DNA of 64,000 nt from Isoetes taiwanensis (GCA_021234155.1 JAJEKV010000306.1:124001-188000), one strand, 5' to 3'; shown: positions 31,866 through 43,881, counted from the stretch's first letter. Notes: a model not told the origin generated them from the sequence alone. Translations and numbers: made by a program.

Positions 31866-32740
31866 CAATGCCACTTTCATTTCTTGAAGATGCCTAATGG
31901 TTTTTGAAAGGCCCCAAACTTAAGTTTATGGAGTCTTGTATACAATATACCAATAAGGGAGTTTTCCCATATATGAGGCACCTCTAGTACACGGTTTAGG
32001 GCTACGGTGGCTAACGAAAACGGTTTTTCTCGGCAACGGTAACCCCTAAGCATTCCCACGATAGTTAGGAGATAGGGTTTAGGGTTTGTTGAGATTTAAG
32101 ATGGCCACGCCTAAGCCCTTTGATGGAGACCCCCGCACTACCACAGATATGCAATCTTCCACAAACGATTTCCTTTGTCCTCCCTGGAGTAGGAATGGTC
32201 TTCCTATGGGGATCTTTCAAGCAATTTCTTGAGCAGTTGATGGAGTGTTGGCCAAAACTTGGGCTTCAGAAGGGAGATATGGAGGCAAAACCTTGTAGCT
32301 GCTCTATGCTACGAAATCAAAAGCTAAGTTTCCCAGAAACTTCTTATTATTTAGTATCTTTGACTTGAACTTAACTGATTCTTTTTTCTTTTTTCAGCCT
32401 TAGATATTACATGCATGTGGAGATACTTTGTATGATCAAATCATATAGATGGTCAGGGATGTGTGGATTGATGCCTTGGCTGCGTCTGTAGCCATAGGTT
32501 TGTCTTCCCCCCATTGGTTTAATTCCCTCCATTAATTCCCTCGATTAATTCCCCCCAAGAAGTAGACGTATTTATATGCAATCTCACATACCTTATCCAT
32601 CTTCAAATTCCTGTTGTGTAATTCCATTTCAATTTTGTTCCACCATGAATCTTCGAGGGAGGAATATTGCTCCACTTCCAGAGAGTAATTTCAGAGCAAA
32701 GAAGCCTACTAAATCTTGATCCATACCCCTGTGCCTCCTT
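31866..32740. other. Spacer upstream of the pogo-like transposase
   Basis: No recognised gene. An 82-residue open frame (32120-32368) shows nothing familiar. Short pyrimidine repeats (AATTCCCTCCATT twice and variants near 32520-32555) precede the transposase. This segment may hold the 5' end of that element, but no terminal repeat was identified. Confidence 0.4.
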
Positions 32741-32762
32741 CTACCCTTGGCAGCAAGAGAGT

Positions 32763-33931
32763 GAAATCATGTAAAAGAGGAGCATGGACTATGGAGGCCA
32801 TGGAAGAGGCATTGGAAGCTGTTGAGGATGAGATGTCCATAAGAAAAGCCTCACTTCATTATGGTATTCCAGCACCACTCTAACTCGTTAGGTTTTTGGT
32901 GAGTGTGAGGTGAAAGGGGGATCAAAACCCAAAGGTTTATCAGATGTGGAGGAAGAAAACCTGGTTCAATGGGCATTACAAATATGTGAGTCACACTTGG
33001 TGTCATGAGGGAGAAGGCAGTTGAGATGTGTGCCAATAGGCATACTTGCTTCAAAGATGGCTTACCTGGACACAAATGGTGGCGTCTCTTGAGAGGTAGT
33101 CATCTTGAGCTTTCACTTAGATCTGCCCAATGTGTTGAAGTGCAAAGAGTAAAGACCATTAACTCCACCAATTTAATAGGTTTTTACACTGGCCTTAGAA
33201 AAGCTTTTGATGATTTAGATTTAGAACCATGTAGAATATGGAATTGTGATGAAACAGATGTGCAAGCAAGCAGCAGATGTGGGATGAGAATTGTGGCCAT
33301 AAAAGGGCATAGAAATATTACTAAAACAATCCCCAAGAAAGGCAAGAAATTAAGGGATAGGGATCTTCTTGCTAGCTATGAACTTGGCGCAGCTATGTCT
33401 TATCAAAAAAAAGCTTGGATTACTAATGAGCTTTTTGATGCATGGCTGGATCACTTCAAGAAAAATGTGCCAGGAGGTATACCTCATTTATTGATTTGTG
33501 ATGGCCATGGATCACACGTGAACCTAAAAGTGATCCAACGTGCCAAGGAAATGGGCTTGCACATATTCCAACTACCTCCATATACTTCTCATAAGCTCCA
33601 GCCACTTGATGTTTCCTGTTTTGGGCCTATGAAGAGTGCATTTAAAGCTTTGAGACACAGATACATGAGACAGAATGATATGCATGAACCAAACAAGGAG
33701 GACATGGCAACATTGGTCTCTCAGTCTATTAGACAATCTTTAACTGCAGTGAACATCAAAGAAGGCTTTGCTGCCACAGGAATTTGGCCATGGAAAATGC
33801 TTGCGGTGCAACCAGACCCAGTGGCTGAGAGTATGATTGTTCAAGACAGTGAAGATGAGGAAGAGGACGAAAATGTGGCAGTGGATGTTGAGCCAAATGT
33901 CCAAGAAGTTGCAGGTAAGATTTTTTATTAA
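32763..33931 (+). pseudogene. pogo/jerky-type (Tc1-mariner group) DDE transposase, frameshifted
   Basis: Domains in order: a psq-type helix-turn-helix (32772-32881: KRGAWTMEAMEEALEAVEDE, MSIRKASLHYGIP) ending in a stop; an in-frame piece VEEENLVQWALQICE (about 32948-32992); then a 308-codon frame (33005-33931). The latter has a CENP-B-type segment (KDGLPGHKWWRLLRGSHLEL), IWNCDETDV with the first catalytic Asp (about 33250), LLICDGHGSHV with the second (about 33500) and LPPYTSHKLQPLDVSCFGPM with the third (about 33600). This is the DDE_1 layout of pogo, Tigger and jerky proteins. The stretch between the first two Asp residues is shorter than usual, consistent with an internal deletion. Transposition would be cut-and-paste at TA. 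Frames before the DDE core are broken, so it is probably inactive. Confidence 0.8.
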
Positions 33932-34393
33932 ATCCATGCTTAAAATATTGTTTAATTATTGTTACAGGTTGCTGATTTAGATAGTTCATGCTTATGCAGG
34001 TGAATTTGAAGATGCCAATTCCAATGGGCTTGCATGTGCTGATGCAAGTTTGTTTGCACTTGCTGCTACTGCAACTGAAGTTGCAAATGTTGCTGGTCCA
34101 GTGCTTGCAGCTCCAAATCCAAGTTCAAATGTTGCTGGGACAAAATTTGGTGCTGCCAATGTTGCCTCTTCCATTGTTATAATAGCCAATGGCTCTGCAC
34201 CTTCCAGTATGCCACTGTTATAATTGCCAATTGAGCTTGCAAATAGACTCATGGTGACATCAGATGAGATGTTAAGGGCCAGGGTAGATGAGCATAACAG
34301 AAAGAGCCAACAAGATAAGGTTAGAAAAGCAAGCTAAGAAGAAGTTAATTCAAGAAGAAAAAAGAAACTAAAGAGCTGCAAACGAAAGCAAGG

Positions 34394-35068
34394 ATGGAGG
34401 CCAAGGCTTTGAAAGAGGCTGAGAAAATGGCAGAAAAAAAGAAGGAAGACCATGCAAATAGAATGAGAGCTATTCTTTTCCATCAAGATGGGAAAAGGAA
34501 GCTAAACATTGAGGAGATATTTGGTATTGGTAGGCCTTTTACACGGGGTGTAATTGAAGCTAGGCAAAAGGCAAAAGCTAGATTAATGTTGAAAAGAGGG
34601 TTAATTTCCAATGAAACTGCTGCTGCACCAGCTAATTCACCTCTTGAACCTGATCATGGTGTTCATCTTTAATTTGCTGATCCAAATGAAATGGATAATG
34701 ATCTTGGTGATCCTTGTCCCATGCACAATGATGTTCCAGCAGAGAACTTCATGGATAGCCAAGATCCGGATGATATTGATGAAACTTGCATGCCATGCAG
34801 CCTAGAAGATACCCATATCTGCTTGTGGAATGAGAGAAACAGAAAAAAACAGAAGGTTTGTAGGCCTAACTTTGGAGAGTCTGCATTTGATTACTGGACT
34901 GAACCAGATGCCTATCATGGCAGGGAACATGTTTCCAATAGAAACACTCCAACTAACAGTGATGATGCAAGCAGCTTTGCAGGTCACGGTGGGGCTAAAA
35001 AGACAAAATGTTTGGATGATTTATACCGGGAGGAGGCAGAAGCACATCTTAAACACTTGGGAATGTAA
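34394..35068 (+). pseudogene. C-terminal frames downstream of the pogo-like transposase
   Basis: Two adjacent frames. One at 34394-34672 is rich in Lys/Glu (KALKEAEKMAEKKKEDHANR) and likely a coiled coil. The other, at 34691-35068, is acidic with Cys residues (ETCMPCSLEDTHICLWNERN) and ends HLKHLGM. They follow the DDE core on the same strand after Ala/Leu-rich broken sequence (33990-34250) and may be the C-terminal extension of the same protein. No known domain recognised; function not assigned. Confidence 0.4.
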
Positions 35069-35307
35069 GGAAACCTTTTAAACTTGTAATGGCCATTTTT
35101 GTATATTTATACATGCCTGATTTTCTAAGTATCTGAAGTCTGATTATGTAATGTAATTTGTTGTTAAACAGTAAGTGTCTTTTTGTTTATCACGTAATGT
35201 TGCAATTTCTGATTGTTATTTATATTGTAAGCATTTGCAAATTTTTGTCTTAGTATAATTCAGGTTTTGATTTATCTCAGTATAATTCAGGTTTTTTTAT
35301 GACCCTC
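35069..35307. other. AT-rich 3' flank of the transposase region
   Basis: No gene. Includes a short duplication of TAGTATAATTCAGGTTTT with variants (about 35253-35297). Possibly 3' UTR. Confidence 0.4.
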
Positions 35308-35690
35308 CTATCCCTTGATTTCCTGGCCAGAGGTATTCCTCTGCCCATCTCCCACTAATATGTTTGCTACATTTGCAGCATGAGTGTTTGGAAGTGGCCA
35401 ATCTTGGCTGGAGGGGTTCAATTCTCCTTGCTCTATATTGTAAAACCGACATGCAATGGTTTCATAGGCAATATGTATTGGCTGCTCAAATAAAAACAAT
35501 GGATAAATGTAAGTGTTCCTCTTGATTTTGCTGATTTTAGACAAAATCTACAACCATTGACAGAAATTTGATGTGCCATTAGGGTCCAAGTGCAAATCAG
35601 CATCAAGGGCATCTACTGCACCATTGAAGGACATATGCCCAACCCATTTTGGATGAAGCATGTGCCAAGAAGGCTCTGTTGTGCACCATA
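35308..35690 (-). pseudogene. Unidentified coding-like fragment, one stop
   Basis: The minus strand stays open from about 35690 to 35308 apart from one stop near 35545. The first part reads WHMLHPKWVGHMSFNGAVDA; the second (35544-35308) includes FEQPIHIAYETIACRFYNIE and ends in Gly/Lys. The amino-acid mix is protein-like and continues across the stop, so a captured or decayed exon is likely. I do not recognise the family. It directly abuts the copia 5' LTR. Confidence 0.35.
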
Positions 35691-35740
35691 ATGGTTGGGC
35701 ACCTCACCAAAGAGGGCGAGCAGGTCCCCAAAATATTAAA

Positions 35741-37153
35741 TGTTCGTCATGCTATATGCAGTAGAAGATACATGGAAGCAGACAGCCATATTCATTATCA
35801 CAGTGACCCATGGTAATATTGCAAACCTAGGTTTATTAAACTTAGGATATATTGGGTTGATCATATTCAATGGTTTATTTTTAAAGGTTCATTATAGAAG
35901 GTTGAAACCTATAATGGAAAATGTTAAGCGGTCAAATGACCTCGAGCCAAAATGGATTCAAAATATTGGCTATCTGTGATAGCTCGGTGGAGCTGGAGGT
36001 CCATGGTATTAAAGAGTGGCTAAAATTCGCCAAATGGCTATTTTTTAGACCTTTAGTCAAATTTTGTGGCTAAAGCTAATAAAGATTATTCTCTTAGGAA
36101 AAAAATAATTTAGCCATTCCAAAAGGGAGAAAATTTTGGACATCTAGAGTTTAGCCATGATTAGTTGCATCATGGCATGCTAAATTGCATTCTTTGAAGT
36201 TGATTAGGCATACCCTGATCAATTCAAATAGCCATGTTGAATCTATTCAGAGACCTTTTTAATTTAGGAATCGTCATTAGCTATCAATCATGCTTTGATG
36301 GATATTGAATTTGAATCTATAAGTTAATGTTATATAGTGAACATTTTAAGCTCTAAGTAATAGTGTTTTATTCTTTCAAATGTTGACCTTAAAGGGCTCT
36401 ATGCACCAAGTTAGCCATTTCGATGCATTCAACCCCAACATAAATATGTGTGTTCCTCAAATGGTATTATTTGGTCCTTATGAACTGTACTTTGAATCTT
36501 TGTTATTGTCTTGTAATGAAAGCATATTGAATCAGTTGTCATTGATGTGCTAATGAGTGCTCAAAATTTGAAGTTGAATAATTGAACTTTAGCCACCAAC
36601 AAAGAAAAATTCGCCAATACAAGAATTTCATATCATATAAATTTTACATTTTAGCCAAAGTGGGAAGATAACTAAAGGTTTTATTTTAGCCAAGTGGGAA
36701 GATAACTAAAGGTTTTATTTTAACAAATTTTGCCTGATGAAAATCTATGAACTTTTATTTTCAGTAGGTTTAGCCAACCTTAATTTGAATAGAAAAACAT
36801 TTAGGACCCTTAAAATTTACCTTGCTGGAGGTCGGTCTGGCTAGGCAGCCCGATTGCCTTGAATAGATCTAAGATGAATCAGTTGTACTGTTGATATAGA
36901 TTGGGCCATGTTTTGAAGTTGTATCAGTAAGATTGGGCTCTCGGGATTATCTTCAATAAGGGTAATAATGCTACAATTATTTTGTTATTCTCAAATGAAC
37001 AGTGACTACTAAATCATGTTTCAATAGTGGTGTATAAAATTATTTCTACTATCATAATCTAGTATTGATCAATGTCACTTGGTTATAAGTTGCGATACTA
37101 TATATTGAGTTGTTTGCTTACCTTGAATATTCAATAGATCTATAATTTTTTCA
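35741..37153 (+). repeat. Copia 5' LTR
   Basis: Begins TGTTCGTCATGCTATATGC and ends TTTTTTCA, one base before the primer-binding site, giving 1,413 bp. Its first 90 bp match the truncated 3' LTR at 46512-46602 (ACATGGAAGCAGACAGCCAT, GACCCATGGTAATATTGCAA shared). It contains a 27-bp-scale tandem duplication (GGGAAGATAACTAAAGG, near 36660-36720) and many TTAGCCA motifs. Confidence 0.8.
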
Positions 37154-37154
37154 T

Positions 37155-37167
37155 TGGTATCAGAGCC
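37155..37167 (+). other. Copia primer-binding site
   Basis: TGGTATCAGAGCC is the standard plant copia primer-binding site complementary to the 3' end of initiator methionine tRNA, located one base after the LTR. Confidence 0.9.
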
Positions 37168-37177
37168 AGGTTGCACA

Positions 37178-38290
37178 ACGTCTAGTAGATTTGGTGCAAA
37201 TCTACTTAACTCTTTTGAAGTATTCAAGGGTAAAGGAGGTTTCCAGATATGGAAGCAAGGCATTAGACAAGTATTGGAATTTGAAAAATTGTGGTATTTA
37301 GTGGATCCAAACATTGTACGTCCTGTTGTTACATTGGGTGCAGGAACTTCTAATGCAGGGGGAAGTAGTTCTAGCTCTAAGAAGAGTCCACTGTTGGTGG
37401 AGGAATAGGCAAATCTACAACAAAGGTTGCTGTGAACATCAGAGTCAGATGCAGATGAAGCCATGAAGGTGACGGAAGCACAAGCAATTATCTGCTGCAA
37501 GGTTGGTACAGTTATAAAATTAAAACTCAGAGGCATGACTCCTAGGGAGATGTGGACCTATATGATTAAAGTTTTTGAAGCTAAATCATCATCCTAGATT
37601 AATGTGTTGGAGAAACAATTAAGGGAACTGAGATTATGTGACAAAGATAACATAACTGACTCCTTTTAGAAGTTTGGCTCAATTATTGCAGATTTAGAGG
37701 AAGCTAGAGTTATTCTGAACGAAGAATACTAGCTTCTTGCAATATCCAGGGCAGTCTCCCATAATGCACATCTTGCAACTCTTTTGAGAAATGTAGCAAA
37801 GTCGAAGGAGCATGCTATCAAAATGATAAGAACAGAATTTGAACAAGGAAAGTTAGGCAATATTGATGATGATAGTACAGAAGTTTTGTTTGCTAGAAAA
37901 CATAAATAAAAAAATATAACAGTGGAAATGGAAGGAAGAAAATAGCACCATATTATGTGTGTGATAGGTATGGGCACCTTAAAGCTGATTGTCCAAAGGG
38001 GAATAAAGAAATAGTATGCTACAATTGTGAGGGAAAAGGGCATGTTTTAGCAAACTGTCCTAGCCCTAGAGGGCAATGGAACAGAGAAAAAAATAAAGAA
38101 AAAATGTCAAGTGGCAAAACAAAGTTTGATAATAAAGGTAGAAATCCTTCCAGAGGGAATCCAACACTAAATCTGATTGAAGATGTTCGAGCAGAGGAGG
38201 ATGAACTAAATGAAGATGCAGAGGTGAGTCCATCTCAAATATTTTCTTTGAATAATGAAAAGAATAACAACAGATTCATGATAATAGATT
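37178..38290 (+). pseudogene. Copia gag with two CCHC knuckles
   Basis: The N-terminal part reads SFEVFKGKGGFQIWKQGIRQ (F-x-G-x-N-F-x-x-W type motif), interrupted by a stop near 37408. The later part (37957-38290) has the first knuckle CDRYGHLKADC, whose leading Cys is replaced by Tyr, and a second perfect one, CYNCEGKGHVLANC. Several stops between 37400 and 37910. Confidence 0.75.
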
Positions 38291-39428
38291 CTAGAGCTGA
38301 AAAAAACAGTAGCAGCATCTTCTTGCAATGGAAGAAAAGGAGGACACGTGCAACTTGGGAATGGAGATTTACAAGAGACAGAAGATGTAGGCATGCTGGA
38401 GCTATTTGATTTAGAAGGAAACAAAGTACAACTTAAAGATGTACTGTGTGCCAGAACTAGTGAGAAATCTAATCTCAGTTTCTCAACTAGTAGACCCTGG
38501 CTATAAAGTTGTCTTTAAAAAGTTACAATGTAAAATCATTCTCAATAATAAAGTGATGTTTCTAGGAAGAAGGATTGGAAATCTCTTTGGCTTACTCAAT
38601 CATCATGTTCTACCTAGTATTAATCATGTTGGCTTTTCTACAATAAAAACATGGCATCAGAGAATGTGTCATGTCAACACTAAAGCTATTGAGTTGCTAG
38701 TAAAGAAAGGAATGATTCATGCTGCTATCGGTAAGGAAGAAGAATCTATTTGTGCAGGGTGTATCTTATAGAAACACAGCAGATTACCCTTTAAAAGATC
38801 TCTCAAAAGAGCTAAGGGAACACAGGATTTGATCCACACAGACTTGTGTGGACCATTGAATGTGACAAGCCCCTCTGGAAAGAGGTATTTCATGATACTA
38901 ATAGATGATTTCAGCAAACAAACCTATGTTTATTGTTTAAAGAAAAAGATGTTGCATTTGAGACACTCAAAAATTTTGTCAATGAAGTAGAAACAGAAAC
39001 AAACAGAAAAGTCAAATGCCTACGCTTTGATAGAGGAGGAGAACTCATTTCAGATGAGTTTAAGCATTATTGCAGAAGTAAAGGAATAAAAAGGCAACTT
39101 ACATGCAGGTATTCACCCCAACAAAATGGGGTAGCAGAGAAAGAATAGAACCATTCTCAATGCAATAAGGAGCATGCTAAAATACTCAGGATTGCCCAAT
39201 TATCGTTGGGATGAGGCAGTCAAGGTAGTTGTACATGTGCAGAATATTGTGCCATCTTTAAGCATTAATGGAGCTATTCCTGAAATGATGTGGTCTGGAA
39301 AAATACCATCATATGACAGACTAAAAGCTTATGGTTGTTTAGTCTTTGCTCATATTCCAGATGAGCTGAAACAAAAACTAGATGACAAATCTCTGATAAC
39401 ATACATGGTGGGATATGATACTGAGTAA
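38262..39428 (+). pseudogene. Copia protease remnant and integrase
   Basis: MIIDSRAE (about 38280) is a degenerate retropepsin site (DSGA changed to DSRA). From 38439 a GAG-pre-integrase domain reads WHQRMCHVNTKAIELL and CAGC. Then HTDLCGPL (first catalytic Asp, about 38838), RFDRGGELIS (second, normally D-N-G-G-E-F) and SPQQNGVAEKE (catalytic Glu) follow, with a stop and a frame change around 38770 and 39148. Confidence 0.8.
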
Positions 39429-39848
39429 ATGATGGGAATTTATACAAATATAAAACTGAAGGTGAATGGTGTATTATACCACTGTATGTTGATGATAACA
39501 TCATGATATCAAAAGGAAAAAAACGTTTACAGGCATGTAAAGATGTCTTAAATAAAAGGTTCAAGATGTCTGATCTTGGAGAGCTCAAAAGTTTCTAGGC
39601 ATTGAAGTACATAGAGACAGAGCAAACAATACAATGACACTTACTCAGAAGGGATAAATTCAGGGGATGTTGCAAAAGTTTAAAATGCAGGATTGTAATG
39701 TGTGTAAAACACCAGCAACGACATGTCATAAAATTTGTGCTCAAATGTGTCCTAAGAATGACAAGGAAAGGGAAGAAATGGAAAAGGTTCCCTATAGGTC
39801 TTTGATTGTTGCCTGTCATATGTGGCAAATTGCACATGACCAGACATA
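39429..39848 (+). pseudogene. Copia reverse transcriptase, 3' half only
   Basis: After the integrase end (MVGYDTE, stop) the sequence jumps to an RT segment in broken frames: EGEWCIIPLYVDDNIMISKG (YVDD, about 39462-39515), KMSDLGELK, then QDCNVCKTPATTC (39685-39720) and VPYRSLIVAC. The N-terminal RT blocks are absent, so an internal deletion of about 200 codons is inferred. The region ends at the hAT target site. Confidence 0.75.
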
Positions 39849-39856
39849 GCTCATAC
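39849..39856 (+). repeat. hAT 8-bp target-site duplication, left copy
   Basis: GCTCATAC, repeated at 45910-45917 after the right terminus. Eight bases is the hAT superfamily target size. Confidence 0.85.
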
Positions 39857-40148
39857 CAGGGGATAGGTTCTATACGCATAAAATTAAAATTCCCGACGAT
39901 AAAGTCAAAAATACGTGATTTTTAATAAAATAACGATTTAACGATAAAAACCTCCTTAGGGGAAAAAAAATTTCAGACAAAGTTTTTCGCGGAAAGCCGC
40001 GACGCCGAATTTTTCAGAAATTAATAAAAAAACCGCCAGACGTAAATTTTTTTTTTTTTTTCACAGACGCTAAACCTTCTCGCTTAATTTAAAAAACTTT
40101 CAAAAAAAACAAGGTTTCGCTGAATGTAAGGTTTTGAATTTAAAAATT

Positions 40149-40274
<126 letters not shown>

Positions 40275-40320
40275 AAGTGAGTGTACTATATAAGGGAGTA
40301 CACAAATTCTGAGTCCAAAC

Positions 40321-41115
40321 TTAAGATTCTCTTAAGATTCCCCTAGATTCTCAAAGATTTTCTCTAGATTTCTCAAGATTCTATATAGATTCTCTTAGAT
40401 TCCTTTAGGCTCTATCAAGATTCCCCTAGAAAATACACTTAGTGTAAAAGATTCCCTTAGATTCTTAGGATTATACAAAGATTCCTCAAGATCTCAAACG
40501 TTATCACAAGGATCCTCTAAATTTTCCAGAATTCTATGTAGATTCTATAGAGATTCCCCTAGATTCTTGAAGATTCCATCAAGATTCCCCTAGATTCTCG
40601 AAGATTTTATGAAGATGCACTTAGATTACGCTAGATTCTCGAGCCATTCAATGAAGATTCTATAAAGATTCGCTTTTAGATTCTTGAAGATTCGTGAAAA
40701 AGTATCTTAGATTCTCAAAGATTTAAGGAAGATTCCTTAAATACTCTTAATCCCATAGATTACTTAAGGTTCTCTTAAGATTCTCCTAGATTCTCAAAGA
40801 TTATCCCAAATTTTCCAAGATTCTATATAGATTCCGGCTGGATTCCCTTTAGATTCTATCAAGATTCCCCTACTAAACACACTTAATAATGAAAGATTCC
40901 CTAAGATTCCCATAAATTCCCTAATTTTGTTGGGGTTCCCCTAGCCTCCTAAAGATCATCTCAAAAAATCATCTAGATTCCCATGTTTCTATGTAGATTC
41001 TCCCATCATAGATTCCCAAAGATTCTCTTGAGGTTCATTTAAATTCTCCAAAATCCTATGGAGATTCCCCTAGAGTCTCTTAAATTCCCATAGATTCGTA
41101 AAATTCTAAGTTTCC
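40321..41115 (+). repeat. Degenerate AGATTC array
   Basis: About 36 occurrences of AGATTC in under 800 bp, in units such as CTTAGATTCTC and CAAGATTCCCCT of roughly 12-25 bp, irregularly spaced. A shorter array of the complementary GAATCT lies at 43040-43320, so the two could pair. Confidence 0.85.
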
Positions 41116-41129
41116 AAAAAGAAACTTAG

Positions 41130-42320
41130 TATTCGATCACATTAGCTCCAACTGCGACGGAACGATGCCAAAGTACCACTCATTGGAAAGTTCTCGACGA
41201 GAGGAATCCAATAGTGGGCCCCACCTTCATCAAGCCCCCCACTCCCAAAGTTATCGCCTTTGAAATTTGATTAAAAAAAAACTTCCTAGAAAGTCCACCC
41301 ATTAATGTTGGTGCCACCTCATTACCTTTTTATTAAATAAGGGTGCCACCTCACCTCTTTTAATAAAGAAATTGCAATTTAATAAAAGTTAATGGTTGGG
41401 ATTTCTCCTCCCCCATTCGGGATCCAACGGTTAAGATTGACCGCACCAAAAGCACCTTTTAAGACACCTTCCTTGCACCTTCCCTTTAAAAATCAAGGGC
41501 CAAGATTTCACACGCGTGCCCCATCGACGGCCCATGGATGGGGTGCATGCCCCATGCATGGCCCATGCATGCCCCCATCAAATCCAAGGGCCATTTAAGC
41601 CACCTCAAAAATTTAGACGGATCGGATTAATCTCTACCCACACTCACCCCCATAGGACCCATAAAATAATTGTATATATATAAGAGATATATATATATAT
41701 ATCACTAATATATATACACGTATTAGATGTGTGTTTTGTCATCCCATGCCCAAATGTTCATAGAGATTCATCCTACCGGCCCAATCACGGAAAATGAAAG
41801 GGCGGGATAATGCCACCTCATTGAGGTGCATGGATGGCCATGATGGGCATGCATGGGCATGCATGGGGGCATGCACCACATCCCCAAACCGTTGGATCAA
41901 AGGGGAGAATAAATCCTAGCCCTTTGATTTTTGTGAAGAAGGTGCAAGGAAGGTGCCAAAAAAAAAAAAAAGTTGGTGCAGCAGATCTCAACCGCTTGAT
42001 TAAAGGTGAGCATAAATCCTAGCCATTAACTTTTTAATATTAAATTGATTTTTTTCTTTTAAAGGAGGTGAGGTGGCACCCTCATTAATAAAAAGGCACC
42101 CTCATTAATAAAAAGGTAGTGAGGTGCAAAAGCATTTTATGAATGGACTTTCTAGGAAGCTTCCTTCCGTTTAATCGTCTCGAAGGCCCGGAGCTTAGCA
42201 GTAGAGGGGCCTGGATGAAGGTGGGGCCTCCACGCCATTGGATTTCTCTCGTCGAGACCTTTCTAAGGAGTGGTGCTTTGGCACTATTTTGTCGATTTGG
42301 AGCCGCTGCGGATCGATGTG
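41130..42320. repeat. Fold-back region with arms of about 490 bp
   Basis: The left arm (about 41130-41620) is the reverse complement of the right arm (about 41830-42320) with moderate divergence. Shared blocks include GTGCCAAAG.ACCACTC, TCTCGACGAGAG, CCCCACCTTCATC, TTCCTAGAAAGTCCA and GGGTGCCACCTCACCTC. The spacer is about 200 bp. A direct partial copy of the right-arm edge (TTTTGTCATCCCATG ... CATGCATGGG) follows at 42325-42500. Rich in CATGCATG motifs. Confidence 0.75.
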
Positions 42321-42689
42321 TGATTTTGTCATCCCATGGGTCATATTCATAGAGATTGATCCTAGCCGTCAAATGACAAAATCAAGGGTTGTTATAATTC
42401 CACCTCATGTGATGCATGGATGGGCATGATGTGCACATGCATACATATGCACATACATGCATGGGCCATGCACCATGCACATGGGCCATTAGATGGGGAA
42501 GGTGAAATACGGATCGTTCAAACTATAAGAGAGGAAGGTGACAAGAAGTTCCTATGCATGTGGTTAGGTGGCATACATGTGCATGCAAGCATTTATTGTA
42601 ATCATGGGTGTTAGTTGAGGTGGCATGTGCATTTATTTGCCACCATATCTTATCTATATTTAATATATAGATTTTGAGGTGGCATTGTA

Positions 42690-42930
42690 ATTAATTCCTT
42701 TTAATATAGAATATAAAAATCTTAATGTGAAACGTGGCAAGCCATATCTTGCTTTCTTTTCAAGTTTTCTTTCAAACTTTAACCATGAGGACGAGCTTGA
42801 TGTAACTACATGGCAACATTTTTTGCCTTTTATTATAGAAAAACCTTAATGTGGAACGTGGCAAAGCTATATTTTGCTTTCTTTTCGAGCTTGATGTCAT
42901 GTGAACTACGTGGCAACCTATTTGGTTTTC
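42690..42930 (+). repeat. Tandem duplication with GTGGCAA motif
   Basis: Two copies of a unit of about 120 bp: CTTAATGTG.AACGTGGCAA, TTGCTTTCTTTTC.AG, GAGCTTGATGT, TACRTGGCAAC. No coding potential. Confidence 0.6.
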
Positions 42931-43039
42931 CTTCCAACACCTTTTTTTTTTCTAAACTAAGGGCCTAGAATCTTTGGAAAATTATTCCTCTCCTTCTCTT
43001 CTCTACGAAGTTCTAACCAAGACTCCATGGAGGCCCCGC

Positions 43040-43320
43040 TAAAACTCTCAAGACTAGGGGAATCTTCATAGAGTCTAAGTTTAATCTAAGGAACCTTGGG
43101 AGAATCTTTGGGAACATAGGGGGAATCTTATGAGAATCCGGGGGTATTCTTAAGGAACCTTAGGGAATCTAAGGGGATATAGGGGAATCTTAAGGGAATC
43201 TAGGGATTCTTAAACAAATTCATGTGAATCCCCTCAGAGAATAATGTGGAATCTTTGTAGGATCTTAGGAAATCCAAGAGAAACTTTGTAGAATTTTAGG
43301 GAATCTACTTAGAAATGCAC
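43040..43320 (-). repeat. GAATCT array (inverse of the AGATTC array)
   Basis: Eight or more GAATCT motifs within GGGGAATCTT-type units, reverse complement of the array at 40321-41115. Confidence 0.7.
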
Positions 43321-43443
43321 AGGGATCTAGGGATGTTTTTTAGAATATTGGACAGCCTTAATAGAATGTTGGCAAAACTTGGGTTATACTTTCTAATGTG
43401 CATACATTCGACTTTTTATACACTCCCTCATGGTACAAATACT

Positions 43444-43445
<2 letters not shown>

Positions 43446-43526
<81 letters not shown>
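43446..43526. repeat. (TA)n tract
   Basis: About 80 bp of uninterrupted TA dinucleotides inside the hAT-like element. Confidence 0.95.
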
Positions 43527-43529
<3 letters not shown>

Positions 43530-43881
43530 CTGGGCGATCTTAGAGAATGAGGAAGAGCGTGTGGCGTGCAAAAAATAATATTGAGATTTATGTGTGTGCC
43601 TCGACAATGCCGTGCAATTGAGGTTGTGTATTCAAAGAAATGCAATGAAAGAGCGCGGTGAAAATACCGTTGAAATGACATTGTGTTAAAAGGAAAGTCA
43701 AACTCATTGGATGGAACGTTATTTTGGCCTTGTATAGTGAAGTCTCGCGATATGGCTTATACAAACGCGACTCTTCAATGCCTCACTAAACAAAAATTTT
43801 GATCAAGGCCTTCATCGAAGAGTGAAATGCACTATACAATGGGATTAAATACTTCCTTGTATACAACATTTGCCGTGATAC

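Noticed and set aside
40321-41115. CRISPR-like array of AGATTC repeats
   Set aside because: Units are short, irregular and degenerate with no constant repeat/spacer structure; the context is a plant transposon.
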